From positions 1-64,000 of the forward strand of contig NZ_FWZX01000019.1 of assembly GCF_900177295.1 (NCBI RefSeq): a DNA stretch of 64,000 bases. The letters run 5' to 3'. Within the stretch, counting starts at the first letter, position 1. Each line of letters begins with the position of its first letter. The stretch is from Tistlia consotensis USBA 355 (lineage in GTDB: Bacteria > Pseudomonadota > Alphaproteobacteria > Kiloniellales > DSM-21159). Under the pieces are notes generated by a model. The model was not told where the DNA came from. It worked only from the letters and a program-made list of their open reading frames with translations, and searched no databases. A program made the position numbers and the translations under genes. This document shows, piece by piece, positions 57,097 to 64,000 of this stretch.

Positions 57097-58560
57097 TCAG
57101 TAGGGCGCCTCGATCTCGTCCAGCTCGACGTAGACCGACTTGAGCTGGGAGTAGTGCTCGATCGCGGCCTTGCCGTTCTCGCGGCCGAGGCCCGACTGCT
57201 TGACGCCGCCGAAGGGCATCTCGACCGGCGTGACGTTGTAGGTGTTGATCCAGCAGGTGCCGGCCTGGAGCCGTGCGATCGTGCGATGGGCGCGGGCGAG
57301 GTCGCGGGTGAAGACGCCGGCGGACAGGCCGAAGTCCGTCGCGTTGGCGCGCCGGATCGCCTCCTCCTCGTCCTCGAAGGACAGCACGGCCATGACCGGC
57401 CCGAAGATCTCCTCGCGCACGACGGTCATGTCGTCCCGGCAGCCGTCGAAGACGGTGGGGGCGACGAACCAGCCCTTCGCGCAGGCGCCCTCGGTGATCC
57501 GGCCGCCGCCGGTCAGCGCCGTCGCGCCCTCGGCCTTGCCCGTCTCGATGTAGCCCAGGACCTTCGCCATGTGGCCCTCGGAGATCAGGGCGCCGACCTG
57601 GGTCGCGGGATCGAGCGGGTCGCCGACCGTCATCGCCTCGGTGCGCGCGACCAGCTTCTCCAGGAAGGCCGCGCGCACGCTCTCCTGCACGAAGACCCGG
57701 GTGCCGTTGGAGCAGACCTCGCCGGCCGAGAAGAAGTTGCCGAGCAGGGCGCCGGAGACGGCACGGTCGAGGTCGGCGTCCTCGAACACCAGGATCGGCG
57801 ACTTGCCGCCGAGCTCCAGCGTGACGTGCTTGAGGCCGCCGGCGGCGTCGGCCATGACCTTGCGGCCGGTGCCGACCTCGCCGGTCAGGGAGACCTTGGC
57901 GATCTTCGGGTGGCGGGTCAGCAGGCGGCCGGTCTCGGCGAAGCCCTGGACGACGTTGAACACGCCGTCGGGCAGGCCGGCCTCCCGGTAGATCTCGGCG
58001 AGCTTGACCGCGGTCAGCGGCGTCAGCTCGGCCGGCTTGAAGATCATGGCGTTGCCGCAGGCCAGCGCCGGCGCCGACTTCCAGCAGGCGATCTGGATCG
58101 GGTAGTTCCAGGCGCCGATGCCGGCGCAGATGCCGAGCGGCTCGCGCCGGGTGTAGGCGAAGGCGTGGCCGAGGTCGATGTGCTCGCCGGCGAGGCTGCC
58201 GGCGAGGCCGCCGTAGTACTCCAGGCAGTCGGCGCCCGAGGCGGCGTCGGCGACCAGGGTCTCCTGGATCGGCTTGCCGGTGTCGCGGGTCTCGATCTCG
58301 GAGAGCTCGTCGTTGCGGGCGCGGACGATCTCGGCGGCGCGCCTGAGGACGCGGCCGCGCTCGGTCCCGGTCATCCGCGACCAGACCCGGAAGCCGGCCT
58401 CGGCGGCGGCGACGGCGGCCTCGACCGCGGCCTCGCCGGCGACCTGGACCTCGGCCAGGACCTCGCCCGTCGCGGGATCGCGCGTCTCGAAGCTCTGGCC
58501 GCTGCCGGCCTCGGCGAAGCCGCTGCCGATCCAGGGCCTGAGCGTGCCGTACCTAGCCAC
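57097..58560 (-). CDS. betB: Betaine aldehyde dehydrogenase
   Basis: A 487-residue aldehyde dehydrogenase that oxidises betaine aldehyde to glycine betaine with NAD(P). Catalytic Cys283 ([11 protein letters not shown]) and Glu249 (ELGGKSP) are present, with Asn152 (AWNYP), Lys175 and the cofactor motif SLTGEVGTG. The sequence follows BetB closely ([20 protein letters not shown]). The GTG start at 58560 overlaps the end of betI by 8 bp. It acts with BetA and provides osmoprotectant or feeds betaine catabolism. Confidence 0.93.
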   Translation of the reverse strand: MARYGTLRPWIGSGFAEAGSGQSFETRDPATGEVLAEVQVAGEAAVEAAVAAAEAGFRVWSRMTGTERGRVLRRAAEIVRARNDELSEIETRDTGKPIQETLVADAASGADCLEYYGGLAGSLAGEHIDLGHAFAYTRREPLGICAGIGAWNYPIQIACWKSAPALACGNAMIFKPAELTPLTAVKLAEIYREAGLPDGVFNVVQGFAETGRLLTRHPKIAKVSLTGEVGTGRKVMADAAGGLKHVTLELGGKSPILVFEDADLDRAVSGALLGNFFSAGEVCSNGTRVFVQESVRAAFLEKLVARTEAMTVGDPLDPATQVGALISEGHMAKVLGYIETGKAEGATALTGGGRITEGACAKGWFVAPTVFDGCRDDMTVVREEIFGPVMAVLSFEDEEEAIRRANATDFGLSAGVFTRDLARAHRTIARLQAGTCWINTYNVTPVEMPFGGVKQSGLGRENGKAAIEHYSQLKSVYVELDEIEAPY

Positions 58561-59182
58561 TGTTCCGTCTCCGCTCTCGGGCCGGCGTGCGCCGCTCGAC
58601 GGCGTCGGCCGGCAGGTTGTCGTTCAGGAAGCGGCGCAGGGTGGCGCGCGCCTCGTCGGGGTCCGGTGGCTCCACGGACAGGGTCGCGCGCAGCCAGAGG
58701 CCGTCGATCAGCGCCGCCGTCGCCTCGGCCAGGCGCGCCGCCTCGGCGCCCGGCACGAGCTGCCGGAAGGCGTGGCGCAGGTTGCTGACGAGGCGCCGCT
58801 CGTAGACCATCTGGACCCGGCGCAGGCGCGGCGAGTGCAGCACCTGGCCCCAGAAGGCCAGCCAGACCGTGGCGATGCGCCGGTCGAACTGTGCCGCCTC
58901 CAGGTTGGCGTCGACCACCGCCAGCAGCCGCTCGTAGGGCGAGGCCGCCGCGGCGAGGCGCTGCGCGGCGCCGCGGCCCAGGTCGCCGGCGAGCTGGCGC
59001 AGCGTCGCCTCCAGCAGGCCCTCCTTGTCGCGGAAGTAGTGCGCGACCAGGCCCGGCGAGACGCCGGCGCGCCGCGCGATCGACTGCAGGCTGGCGCTGG
59101 CGAAGCCGACCTCGTGTATGGTGTCGATCGTCGCCTCGATCAGCTGCCGCCGGCGCAGCGTCTCCATGCCGACCTTCGGCAA
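58553..59182 (-). CDS. betI: Transcriptional repressor BetI (TetR family)
   Basis: A 209-residue TetR repressor close to BetI. The helix-turn-helix region is [51 protein letters not shown]. The start is TTG 59182, with GGAGG upstream. BetI represses bet genes until choline is present. The palindrome at 59231-59250 just upstream is the expected BetI site, and a near-identical copy precedes choX at 62024-62043. It overlaps betB by 8 bp. Confidence 0.93.
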   Translation of the reverse strand: MPKVGMETLRRRQLIEATIDTIHEVGFASASLQSIARRAGVSPGLVAHYFRDKEGLLEATLRQLAGDLGRGAAQRLAAAASPYERLLAVVDANLEAAQFDRRIATVWLAFWGQVLHSPRLRRVQMVYERRLVSNLRHAFRQLVPGAEAARLAEATAALIDGLWLRATLSVEPPDPDEARATLRRFLNDNLPADAVERRTPARERRRNSG

Positions 59183-59230
59183 GGGCCTCCTCCCGTCCTC
59201 GGTGCCTCGTCGCGTGGCGTGGACGTTATT

Positions 59231-59250
59231 TTGATTGAATGTTCAATCAA
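59231..59250. promoter_or_regulatory. BetI box upstream of betI
   Basis: TTGATTGAATGTTCAATCAA is a near-perfect 20-bp palindrome matching the known BetI operator pattern TTGATTGAACGTTCAATCAA with one mismatch. It is 48 bp before the betI start. Confidence 0.85.
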
Positions 59251-59436
59251 GATCAATGGCAGGAGGCAGCGCTCCGGTCGATGCCCGCGGGGTGGCGCGT
59301 GCGGACCTTTCCGATCATCGGGCCTGCCGGCCTGCCGGCCTGCCCCGGCGCCGGTCGGAGGAGTGCGTCCGGGCGGCTGGACATCGGCGTTGGTGCGCGT
59401 ATACTGGAACAAAAAGCGAACAATGAGCACTCTGCC

Positions 59437-59898
59437 ATGGCGTTCCGATATTTCCGCGCGCGGCCGAGGACGGTCCTGCGATGGCTCGCGATCGGCTATC
59501 TGATCTGCTTCGTCACCGGTCTGCCGCTCTACGTGTCAATCTTCGCGGGCGAGCTCTACAAGCCCGACGAGTTCTGCATCGACGTCGACGCCAGCAGCCG
59601 CATCCCCGACGGCCTGGTCGATCTCCGGGTTTTCGGCTGGCCATGTGCGCTGAGGCCGTTTATGGCGCTCTACTACCTCTTTGCCCTGCCGCTTTTCCTC
59701 TCGCCCGTGCTCCTGCCTGTGGGCCTGGCGGTGGCCCTGCCCCTGTTCCTGCTGGCTCGGCTTGCCGTCCGAGCCGCGCGCCGGAGTGGAGCGCCGGATG
59801 CCGAGCTGCCGCGGTCGGCGCTCGACCCGGGCGGCAATCGAGAGCGAGGTGCCGCCGGCGGAGATGAGATGGCTCGGAATCTGGAAACCGACGTCTGA
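59437..59898 (+). CDS. Uncharacterised membrane protein
   Basis: A 153-residue protein with two or three membrane helices: VLRWLAIGYLICFVTGLPLY and ALYYLFALPLFLSPVLLPVG leading into VALPLFLLARLAV. Between them a small periplasmic part includes DEFCIDVDASSRIPDGLVDL with two cysteines. No family recognised. Lower GC than the neighbouring bet genes. It is placed just after the BetI box on the opposite strand, so it could respond to choline, but this is only positional. Confidence 0.5.
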   Translation: MAFRYFRARPRTVLRWLAIGYLICFVTGLPLYVSIFAGELYKPDEFCIDVDASSRIPDGLVDLRVFGWPCALRPFMALYYLFALPLFLSPVLLPVGLAVALPLFLLARLAVRAARRSGAPDAELPRSALDPGGNRERGAAGGDEMARNLETDV

Positions 59899-60051
59899 GG
59901 CGAGGGCTTGGTCTTGCCGGAGCGCTCCGATGCCGCCTGTGCCGTCGCGCACGGCGGCGGGGCGGACCTTCGGCGGCCGCAGATCGCGTGTCGCGACGCG
60001 CGACGGAAACCGGCGAGCATGGCTGGACCCCATCGCAACGGAGCTTGCGCG

Positions 60052-60810
60052 ATGCCGGCCACCACCTCGCGCCGCACCCGCTCGAAATCCGGCCGCAGCA
60101 GGACCCTGCTCGCGGGCGCCGCTGGCGAGCCTGATCGGAAGACCGTGCTCTATCCGTTCGAAGCCGATCCGGAGACGGTCCGCGACTACTGGCAGAGCAA
60201 GGGCTGCGGCGGGCCGAGACCGGATCTCGACCGGCGCACGTTGCGCGTGCTGCGCGACAAGGTGGACCGCCGGCCCGACATCCTGAACGACGAGGCGGCC
60301 GTCTTTCCGGTCGACGAGAATCCGGCCGCCGATTCCGAGCTGCCGAACTGGCGGACACAGCGCCGAATCGGCTGGGACGCGGTTCAGAACAACGCGTCGA
60401 CGATCGAGGCTGCCGCCAGGCGCTACGGTGTCGACCCGGACCTCGTGAAGGCGATCGTCTATGCGGAGAATGCGCTCGGCTACTACGACGTGTTCGCGTT
60501 CGGCATGCAGGACACGATCCTCCCTATGAACATCAATCCGAAGATGTGGAAGGCGCTTGCCGATCCGGGGCAGGATGCATGGGCGCCCGAGGACAACATC
60601 GACATGGGTGTTCGTCTGATCAAGCGCCTCGCGGAGCGGGTGCCCGGCGGCTCCGCCGCCCAGATCGCCACGCTCTATAACAGCCTGTCCCAGGAGAAAG
60701 TCACCGACTACGGCGCGCGGGTCGCGCGGATCTACCGGGAGCGGCCCTGGGAGGCCCCGGAACGGAAGCGGCCCTTCAAGGCGCCGCCGATCGGCGGCCC
60801 CGAGCGCTGA
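60052..60810 (+). CDS. Lytic transglycosylase-like (SLT) protein
   Basis: A 252-residue protein. The stretch AARRYGVDPDLVKAIVYAEN (E139 in the catalytic position) and PMNINPKMWKAL match the goose-lysozyme-like SLT fold, and NIDMGVRLIKRLAERV and AQIATLYNSL continue it. There is no signal peptide, so any peptidoglycan action would need another route of export or lysis. A phage or type VI/contractile-device origin is possible. ATG 60052 follows GGAG; ATG 60019 is also in frame. Confidence 0.7.
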   Translation: MPATTSRRTRSKSGRSRTLLAGAAGEPDRKTVLYPFEADPETVRDYWQSKGCGGPRPDLDRRTLRVLRDKVDRRPDILNDEAAVFPVDENPAADSELPNWRTQRRIGWDAVQNNASTIEAAARRYGVDPDLVKAIVYAENALGYYDVFAFGMQDTILPMNINPKMWKALADPGQDAWAPEDNIDMGVRLIKRLAERVPGGSAAQIATLYNSLSQEKVTDYGARVARIYRERPWEAPERKRPFKAPPIGGPER

Positions 60811-60829
60811 GCCGGCATCGGCCCGCCGG

Positions 60830-61366
60830 TCACAGCGCCTTGTACATGATGGTCGTCGAATCGAGGCGGCGGTCGCGGGCGTCGAGGCAGTAGCCGGGGA
60901 TGACGCCGGCGGTCGCGAAGCCGAGCGAGGCGTAGAGCGGCTCGGCGCTGTCGCCGGTCCGGGTGTCGAGGGTCAGCAGGCTGCGGCCGAGGCCGCGGGC
61001 CGCAGTCTCCAGCTCGGCCATCAGCGCGCGGGCGATGCCGCGGCGCCGGCAAGCCGGGTCGACCAGCAGCTTGGCGACCTCGGCGCGGTGCGGCTGGTTG
61101 GCCGGCGTGCCATGGAACAGCTGGGCCGAGCCGGCGATCCGCCCGCCCTCGCGGGCGACCAGCAGCAGGCGCGTGCCGGCGGCGACCTCCGGCAGCACCC
61201 TGGTCCGCCAGAAGGCTTCGGCCTCGGCCGGCTCGAAGGGCAGGACGAAGCCGATGCTGGCGCCGTCCTGGACGCAGGCGTGGAGCAGCGCGCCGAGCGC
61301 CGGGATCGCGGCTTCGGCCGAGCCGGCGTCGAGCGCGGCGATGGTGAGCTCCCTGTCGGTGACCAT
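60830..61366 (-). CDS. GNAT-family N-acetyltransferase
   Basis: A 178-residue acetyltransferase. Acetyl-CoA is bound by the conserved block VAKLLVDPACRRRGIARALM (R/Q-x-x-G-x-G/A type loop), followed by LYASLGFATAGVIPGYCL. The family's target (amine or protein) is not clear. It lies 5 bp downstream of an XRE-cupin regulator on the same strand, so the two form an operon. Pairs like this often sit beside metabolite detoxification genes. Confidence 0.85.
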   Translation of the reverse strand: MVTDRELTIAALDAGSAEAAIPALGALLHACVQDGASIGFVLPFEPAEAEAFWRTRVLPEVAAGTRLLLVAREGGRIAGSAQLFHGTPANQPHRAEVAKLLVDPACRRRGIARALMAELETAARGLGRSLLTLDTRTGDSAEPLYASLGFATAGVIPGYCLDARDRRLDSTTIMYKAL

Positions 61367-61371
61367 GGCTC

Positions 61372-61944
61372 TCACAGGGTGAACAGCAGGTAGCGGGCGC
61401 CGCGGTCCTCGGGCGTCGCGAAGGTGCTCGGGCCGAACAGCTGGTAGCGCAGGCAGTCGCCGGGCTCGAGCGCCTGGGCGCGGCCGTCGACCGTCACCTC
61501 CAGGTTGCCGTCGAGCAGCAGCAGGTGGTGCTCCAGTCCGGGCCGGGGCGGGGCCTCGTAGTCGATGCGCGCGCCGGGCGCCAGCTCGGCCTCCAGGACC
61601 TCGCCGGCCAGGCCGCGCGCCGGCGGCGAGACCGAGCGCCGGCGGAAGCCGACGCTGCGGTCGGTCCAGAGCGGCTGGGCGTCGCGGCGGACCAGCGGCG
61701 TGAAGTCCTCCTCGACCTGAAGCATCAGGCGCGAGAGGGTTAGGCCGTGGGCGGCGCAGAGCCGGCCGAGCACGCTGGCGGTCGGGCTGACCTCGGCGTT
61801 CTCCAGCCGCGACAGAGTGGCGCGGCTGACCCCGCTGCGCCTCGCCAGCTCGTCCAGCGACCAGCCGCGCTCGGCGCGCAGCGCCTTGAGGCGCTGGGCG
61901 ATCCGCCGGTCGAGCGAGCCGCCTTCCAGGACAGTATGTTCCAT
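61372..61944 (-). CDS. XRE-family regulator with cupin domain
   Basis: A 190-residue protein with an N-terminal XRE helix-turn-helix (IAQRLKALRAERGWSLDELA, SGVSRATLSRLENAEVSPTA) and a C-terminal cupin (PGLEHHLLLLDGNLEVTVDG, LEPGDCLRYQLFGPSTF). The cupin would sense a small ligand. It is followed by a GNAT gene, divergent from choX. A GGAATATATTCC palindrome just upstream is probably its own operator. Confidence 0.88.
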   Translation of the reverse strand: MEHTVLEGGSLDRRIAQRLKALRAERGWSLDELARRSGVSRATLSRLENAEVSPTASVLGRLCAAHGLTLSRLMLQVEEDFTPLVRRDAQPLWTDRSVGFRRRSVSPPARGLAGEVLEAELAPGARIDYEAPPRPGLEHHLLLLDGNLEVTVDGRAQALEPGDCLRYQLFGPSTFATPEDRGARYLLFTL

Positions 61945-61949
61945 ATACG

Positions 61950-61961
61950 GGAATATATTCC
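61950..61961. promoter_or_regulatory. Palindrome GGAATATATTCC before the XRE-cupin gene
   Basis: A perfect 12-bp palindrome 5 bp upstream of the XRE-cupin start codon, in an AT-rich patch. Typical position for autorepression. Confidence 0.55.
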
Positions 61962-62023
61962 ATATTCAGGATATTCCGCAAGGCCCCGGCGGCGGAGAGG
62001 TTCCGCAGGCGGTGCCTGTATTT

Positions 62024-62043
62024 TTTATTGAACGTTCAATCAA
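62024..62043. promoter_or_regulatory. BetI box upstream of choX
   Basis: TTTATTGAACGTTCAATCAA matches 18 of 20 bases of the box before betI and contains the perfect core TTGAACGTTCAA. This links the transporter genes to BetI control. Confidence 0.8.
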
Positions 62044-62201
62044 AATCCGGTTAGGCTTGCCGCTCGATTTTCGCCCCGGCCGGGACGATAGTGAGATCCC
62101 GAAGACGGGCCGGGGCGGGGGCGTTCGGCTTGCGGCCTCGGGAGAGAGGCCGCCGGGCCCGCCCCCGATTTCCAGGTTCACGAAGAAACGGGAGGCAGAG
62201 C

Positions 62202-63161
62202 ATGCGTTTCGCCAAAATCCTTTCCGCGGCGCTCGTCGCCGGCGGCCTGGTCTGGGCCGTCTCCTCCGCCGGCACCGCCGGGGCTGCGGTCCCCGACAAG
62301 TGCAAGGAGGTCACCTTCTCCGACGTCGGCTGGACCGACATCACCGCGACGACCGCCACGACCTCCGTCGTGCTGCAGGGCCTCGGCTACAAGACCAAGA
62401 CCGAGGTGCTGTCGGTGCCGGTGACCTACCAGTCGCTGAAGAACGGCGACGTCGACGTCTTCCTCGGCAACTGGATGCCGACCATGGAGGCCGACCTCAA
62501 GCCGTTCCGCGACGCCGGCACGGTCGACGTCGTCGGGGTCAACCTGAAGGGCGCCAAGTACACCCTGGCGGTGCTGAAGAAGACCGCCGACGAGGGTCTG
62601 AAGTCCTTCGCCGATATCGCCAAGTTCAAGGAGAAGCTGGACGGCAAGATCTACGGCATCGAGCCGGGCAACGACGGCAACCGTCTGATCCTCAAGATGA
62701 TCGACGAGAACGCCTTCGGCCTGAAGGGCTTCGAGCTGGTCGAGTCGTCCGAGCAGGGCATGCTGGCCCAGGTCGCGCGCGCCAAGAGCCGCGGCGAGGA
62801 CGTGGTCTTCCTGGGCTGGGAGCCGCACCCGATGAACAGCAACTTCGACATGGTCTACCTGTCGGGCGGCGACGACTGGTTCGGCCCGGACTACGGCGGC
62901 GCCACGGTCTACACCAACGTGCGGCACGGCTACGTCAAGAGCTGCCCGAACGTCGGCAAGCTGCTGACCAATCTCGTCTTCTCGCTGAAGATGGAGAACG
63001 AGATCATGGGCAAGATCCTCGACGACAACATGCAGCCCGAGGCGGCCGCCAGGGACTGGCTGAAGAAGAACCCGGGCGTGCTCGACAAGTGGCTCGGTGG
63101 CGTCATGACGACCGACGGCCAGCCGGGCCTGGCGGCGGTCAAGAAGTCGCTGGGGCTCTAG
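62202..63161 (+). CDS. choX: Choline ABC transporter substrate-binding protein ChoX
   Basis: A 319-residue periplasmic receptor with a signal peptide (ALVAGGLVWAVSSAGTAGAA). The four aromatic residues that cage choline in Sinorhizobium ChoX (W43, W90, Y119, W205) appear here as W44 (VGWTD), W91 (GNWMPTM), Y120 (GAKYTL) and W206 (LGWEPHP), at constant spacing. This makes choline the likely ligand, rather than betaine as in ProX. ATG 62202 follows GGGAGGCAG. The BetI box 158 bp upstream indicates choline induction. Confidence 0.93.
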   Translation: MRFAKILSAALVAGGLVWAVSSAGTAGAAVPDKCKEVTFSDVGWTDITATTATTSVVLQGLGYKTKTEVLSVPVTYQSLKNGDVDVFLGNWMPTMEADLKPFRDAGTVDVVGVNLKGAKYTLAVLKKTADEGLKSFADIAKFKEKLDGKIYGIEPGNDGNRLILKMIDENAFGLKGFELVESSEQGMLAQVARAKSRGEDVVFLGWEPHPMNSNFDMVYLSGGDDWFGPDYGGATVYTNVRHGYVKSCPNVGKLLTNLVFSLKMENEIMGKILDDNMQPEAAARDWLKKNPGVLDKWLGGVMTTDGQPGLAAVKKSLGL

Positions 63162-63291
63162 CCTCCGGCCGAACGCGACGCGGCACCGCCCCTCGCCTCC
63201 GGACGAGGGGCGGGCCAGCGCCTGCGATTCCTGCTAAGCAAGACTGCCGGGGCGCGCCCGGCCGCCACCAACTTCCGGGGGACGCGCGACC

Positions 63292-64000
63292 ATGGAGGAG
63301 TGGTTCACCGCCTATCGCATCCCGCTCGGCGCCTGGATGCGGCAGTTCGTCGACTTCATCAACGTCTACGCGGCCGGCTTCTTCAACCTGATCTCGGACG
63401 TCTTCGGCTTCCTGATCGACGGGCTGGTCGACATCCTGCTGTGGTTCCCGCCGCTGGTGCTGGTCCTGGCGATCGCCGGCTTCGCCTGGTTCATGCAGCG
63501 CTCCTGGGTGCTGACCATCGGCACGCTGCTCAGCCTGCTGCTGGTGCTCAACCTCGGCTACTGGGAAGCGACGGTCCAGACCCTGGCCCTGATCATCTGG
63601 GCGACGGGCATCTGCATGGTGGTCGGCGTGCCGCTCGGCATCGCCGCGGCGCACCGGCCCTGGCTCTACACCCTGCTGCGCCCGATCCTCGACCTGATGC
63701 AGACGATCCCGACCTTCGTCTACCTGATCCCGACCCTGATCCTCTTCGGCCTCGGCGTCGTGCCGGGCCTGATCTCGACGGTGATCTTCGCGATCCCCGC
63801 GCCGATCCGCCTGACCCAGCTCGGCATCTCCTCGGTGCCCAAGCAGCTGATCGAGGCCGGCGAGGCCTTCGGCGCGACGAAGAGCCAGCTGCTCTGGAAG
63901 ATCGAGCTGCCGCACGCCATGCCGACGATCATGGCCGGCCTGACCCAATGCATCATGCTGTCGCTCTCGATGGTCGTGATCTCGGCGCTGGTCGGCGCCG
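63292..64000 (+). CDS. choW: Choline ABC transporter permease ChoW (partial)
   Basis: The first 236 codons of a binding-protein-dependent permease; the window ends inside it. ATG 63292. Several membrane helices precede the loop LRPILDLMQTIPTFVYLIPT, and the EAA loop begins QLIEAGEAFGATKSQLLWKI. It follows choX by 130 bp on the same strand. With ChoX and an ATPase (ChoV, beyond the window) it imports choline for BetA and BetB. Confidence 0.93.
   Translation, partial: MEEWFTAYRIPLGAWMRQFVDFINVYAAGFFNLISDVFGFLIDGLVDILLWFPPLVLVLAIAGFAWFMQRSWVLTIGTLLSLLLVLNLGYWEATVQTLALIIWATGICMVVGVPLGIAAAHRPWLYTLLRPILDLMQTIPTFVYLIPTLILFGLGVVPGLISTVIFAIPAPIRLTQLGISSVPKQLIEAGEAFGATKSQLLWKIELPHAMPTIMAGLTQCIMLSLSMVVISALVGA

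Noticed and set aside
1-64000. tRNA, rRNA and CRISPR arrays
   Set aside because: Scanning by eye found no cloverleaf, no rRNA-like conserved stretches and no regularly spaced direct repeats of CRISPR type; small RNAs could still be missed.

Overview
This 64 kb window is a GC-rich (roughly 70%) chromosomal segment. It most likely comes from an alphaproteobacterium of the Rhodospirillales type. That is inferred from gene content: a choline/betaine locus with a ChoX-type transporter, a zur-znu locus, a ligase-associated DNA repair gene set, PhoX and a TRAP transporter. Dense overlapping genes and frequent GTG/TTG starts fit the same picture. I see no rRNA, tRNA or CRISPR array.

Layout. 1-3.3 kb is an accessory patch: the end of an IS66-type element, a SEC-C protein, a PIN-domain protein tightly coupled to an unknown partner, and a second unknown gene pair. 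3.3-14 kb is mostly chromosomal: LysR and TetR regulators, an O-methyltransferase with a visible operator, an SDR, a D-serine dehydratase-like enzyme, pabB-pabC, a ferredoxin-reductase-like flavoprotein, TauE/SafE and a rhomboid protease. Two gene relics (GNAT and SpoIIAA-like) lie here. 14-16.6 kb is a second accessory patch: an XRE regulator with an ImmA/IrrE protease, divergent from three small genes, then a perfect 24-bp inverted repeat. 16.6-20.8 kb carries surface-polysaccharide genes (glycosyltransferase, O-antigen ligase, epimerase) and pyrophosphatase. 20.8-24 kb is the zinc locus znuB-znuC-zur/znuA with a Zur box. 24-30.4 kb holds a cupin/TetR operon, PhoX, a deletion scar joining a truncated SDR to a truncated FAD oxidoreductase, and photolyase. 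30.5-42.1 kb holds the ligase-associated DNA repair set (pdeM, lhr, exonuclease, ligase), split by unrelated genes. 42-50 kb includes a PLP enzyme, an MFS transporter, a fatty acid hydroxylase, a PanB-like protein with altered metal ligands, and GlxA/AraC and GntR regulators. 50.4-53.9 kb is a TRAP transporter operon. 55.3-64 kb is the choline-to-glycine-betaine locus betI-betB-betA with choXW, cut by the window end. Near-identical palindromes lie upstream of betI and of choX.

How genes work together. Choline imported by ChoXW(V) would be oxidised by BetA and BetB to glycine betaine, with BetI controlling both parts. Zur would repress both sides of the zinc uptake locus. Lhr, PdeM, exonuclease and ligase are the four parts of a known bacterial repair set. 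The most unusual items are the PanB paralogue (two of three metal-binding acids replaced) that shares a TGATATATCA box with the neighbouring hydroxylase gene, the PIN-domain pair, the XRE-ImmA island and the deletion scar at about 28.49 kb.
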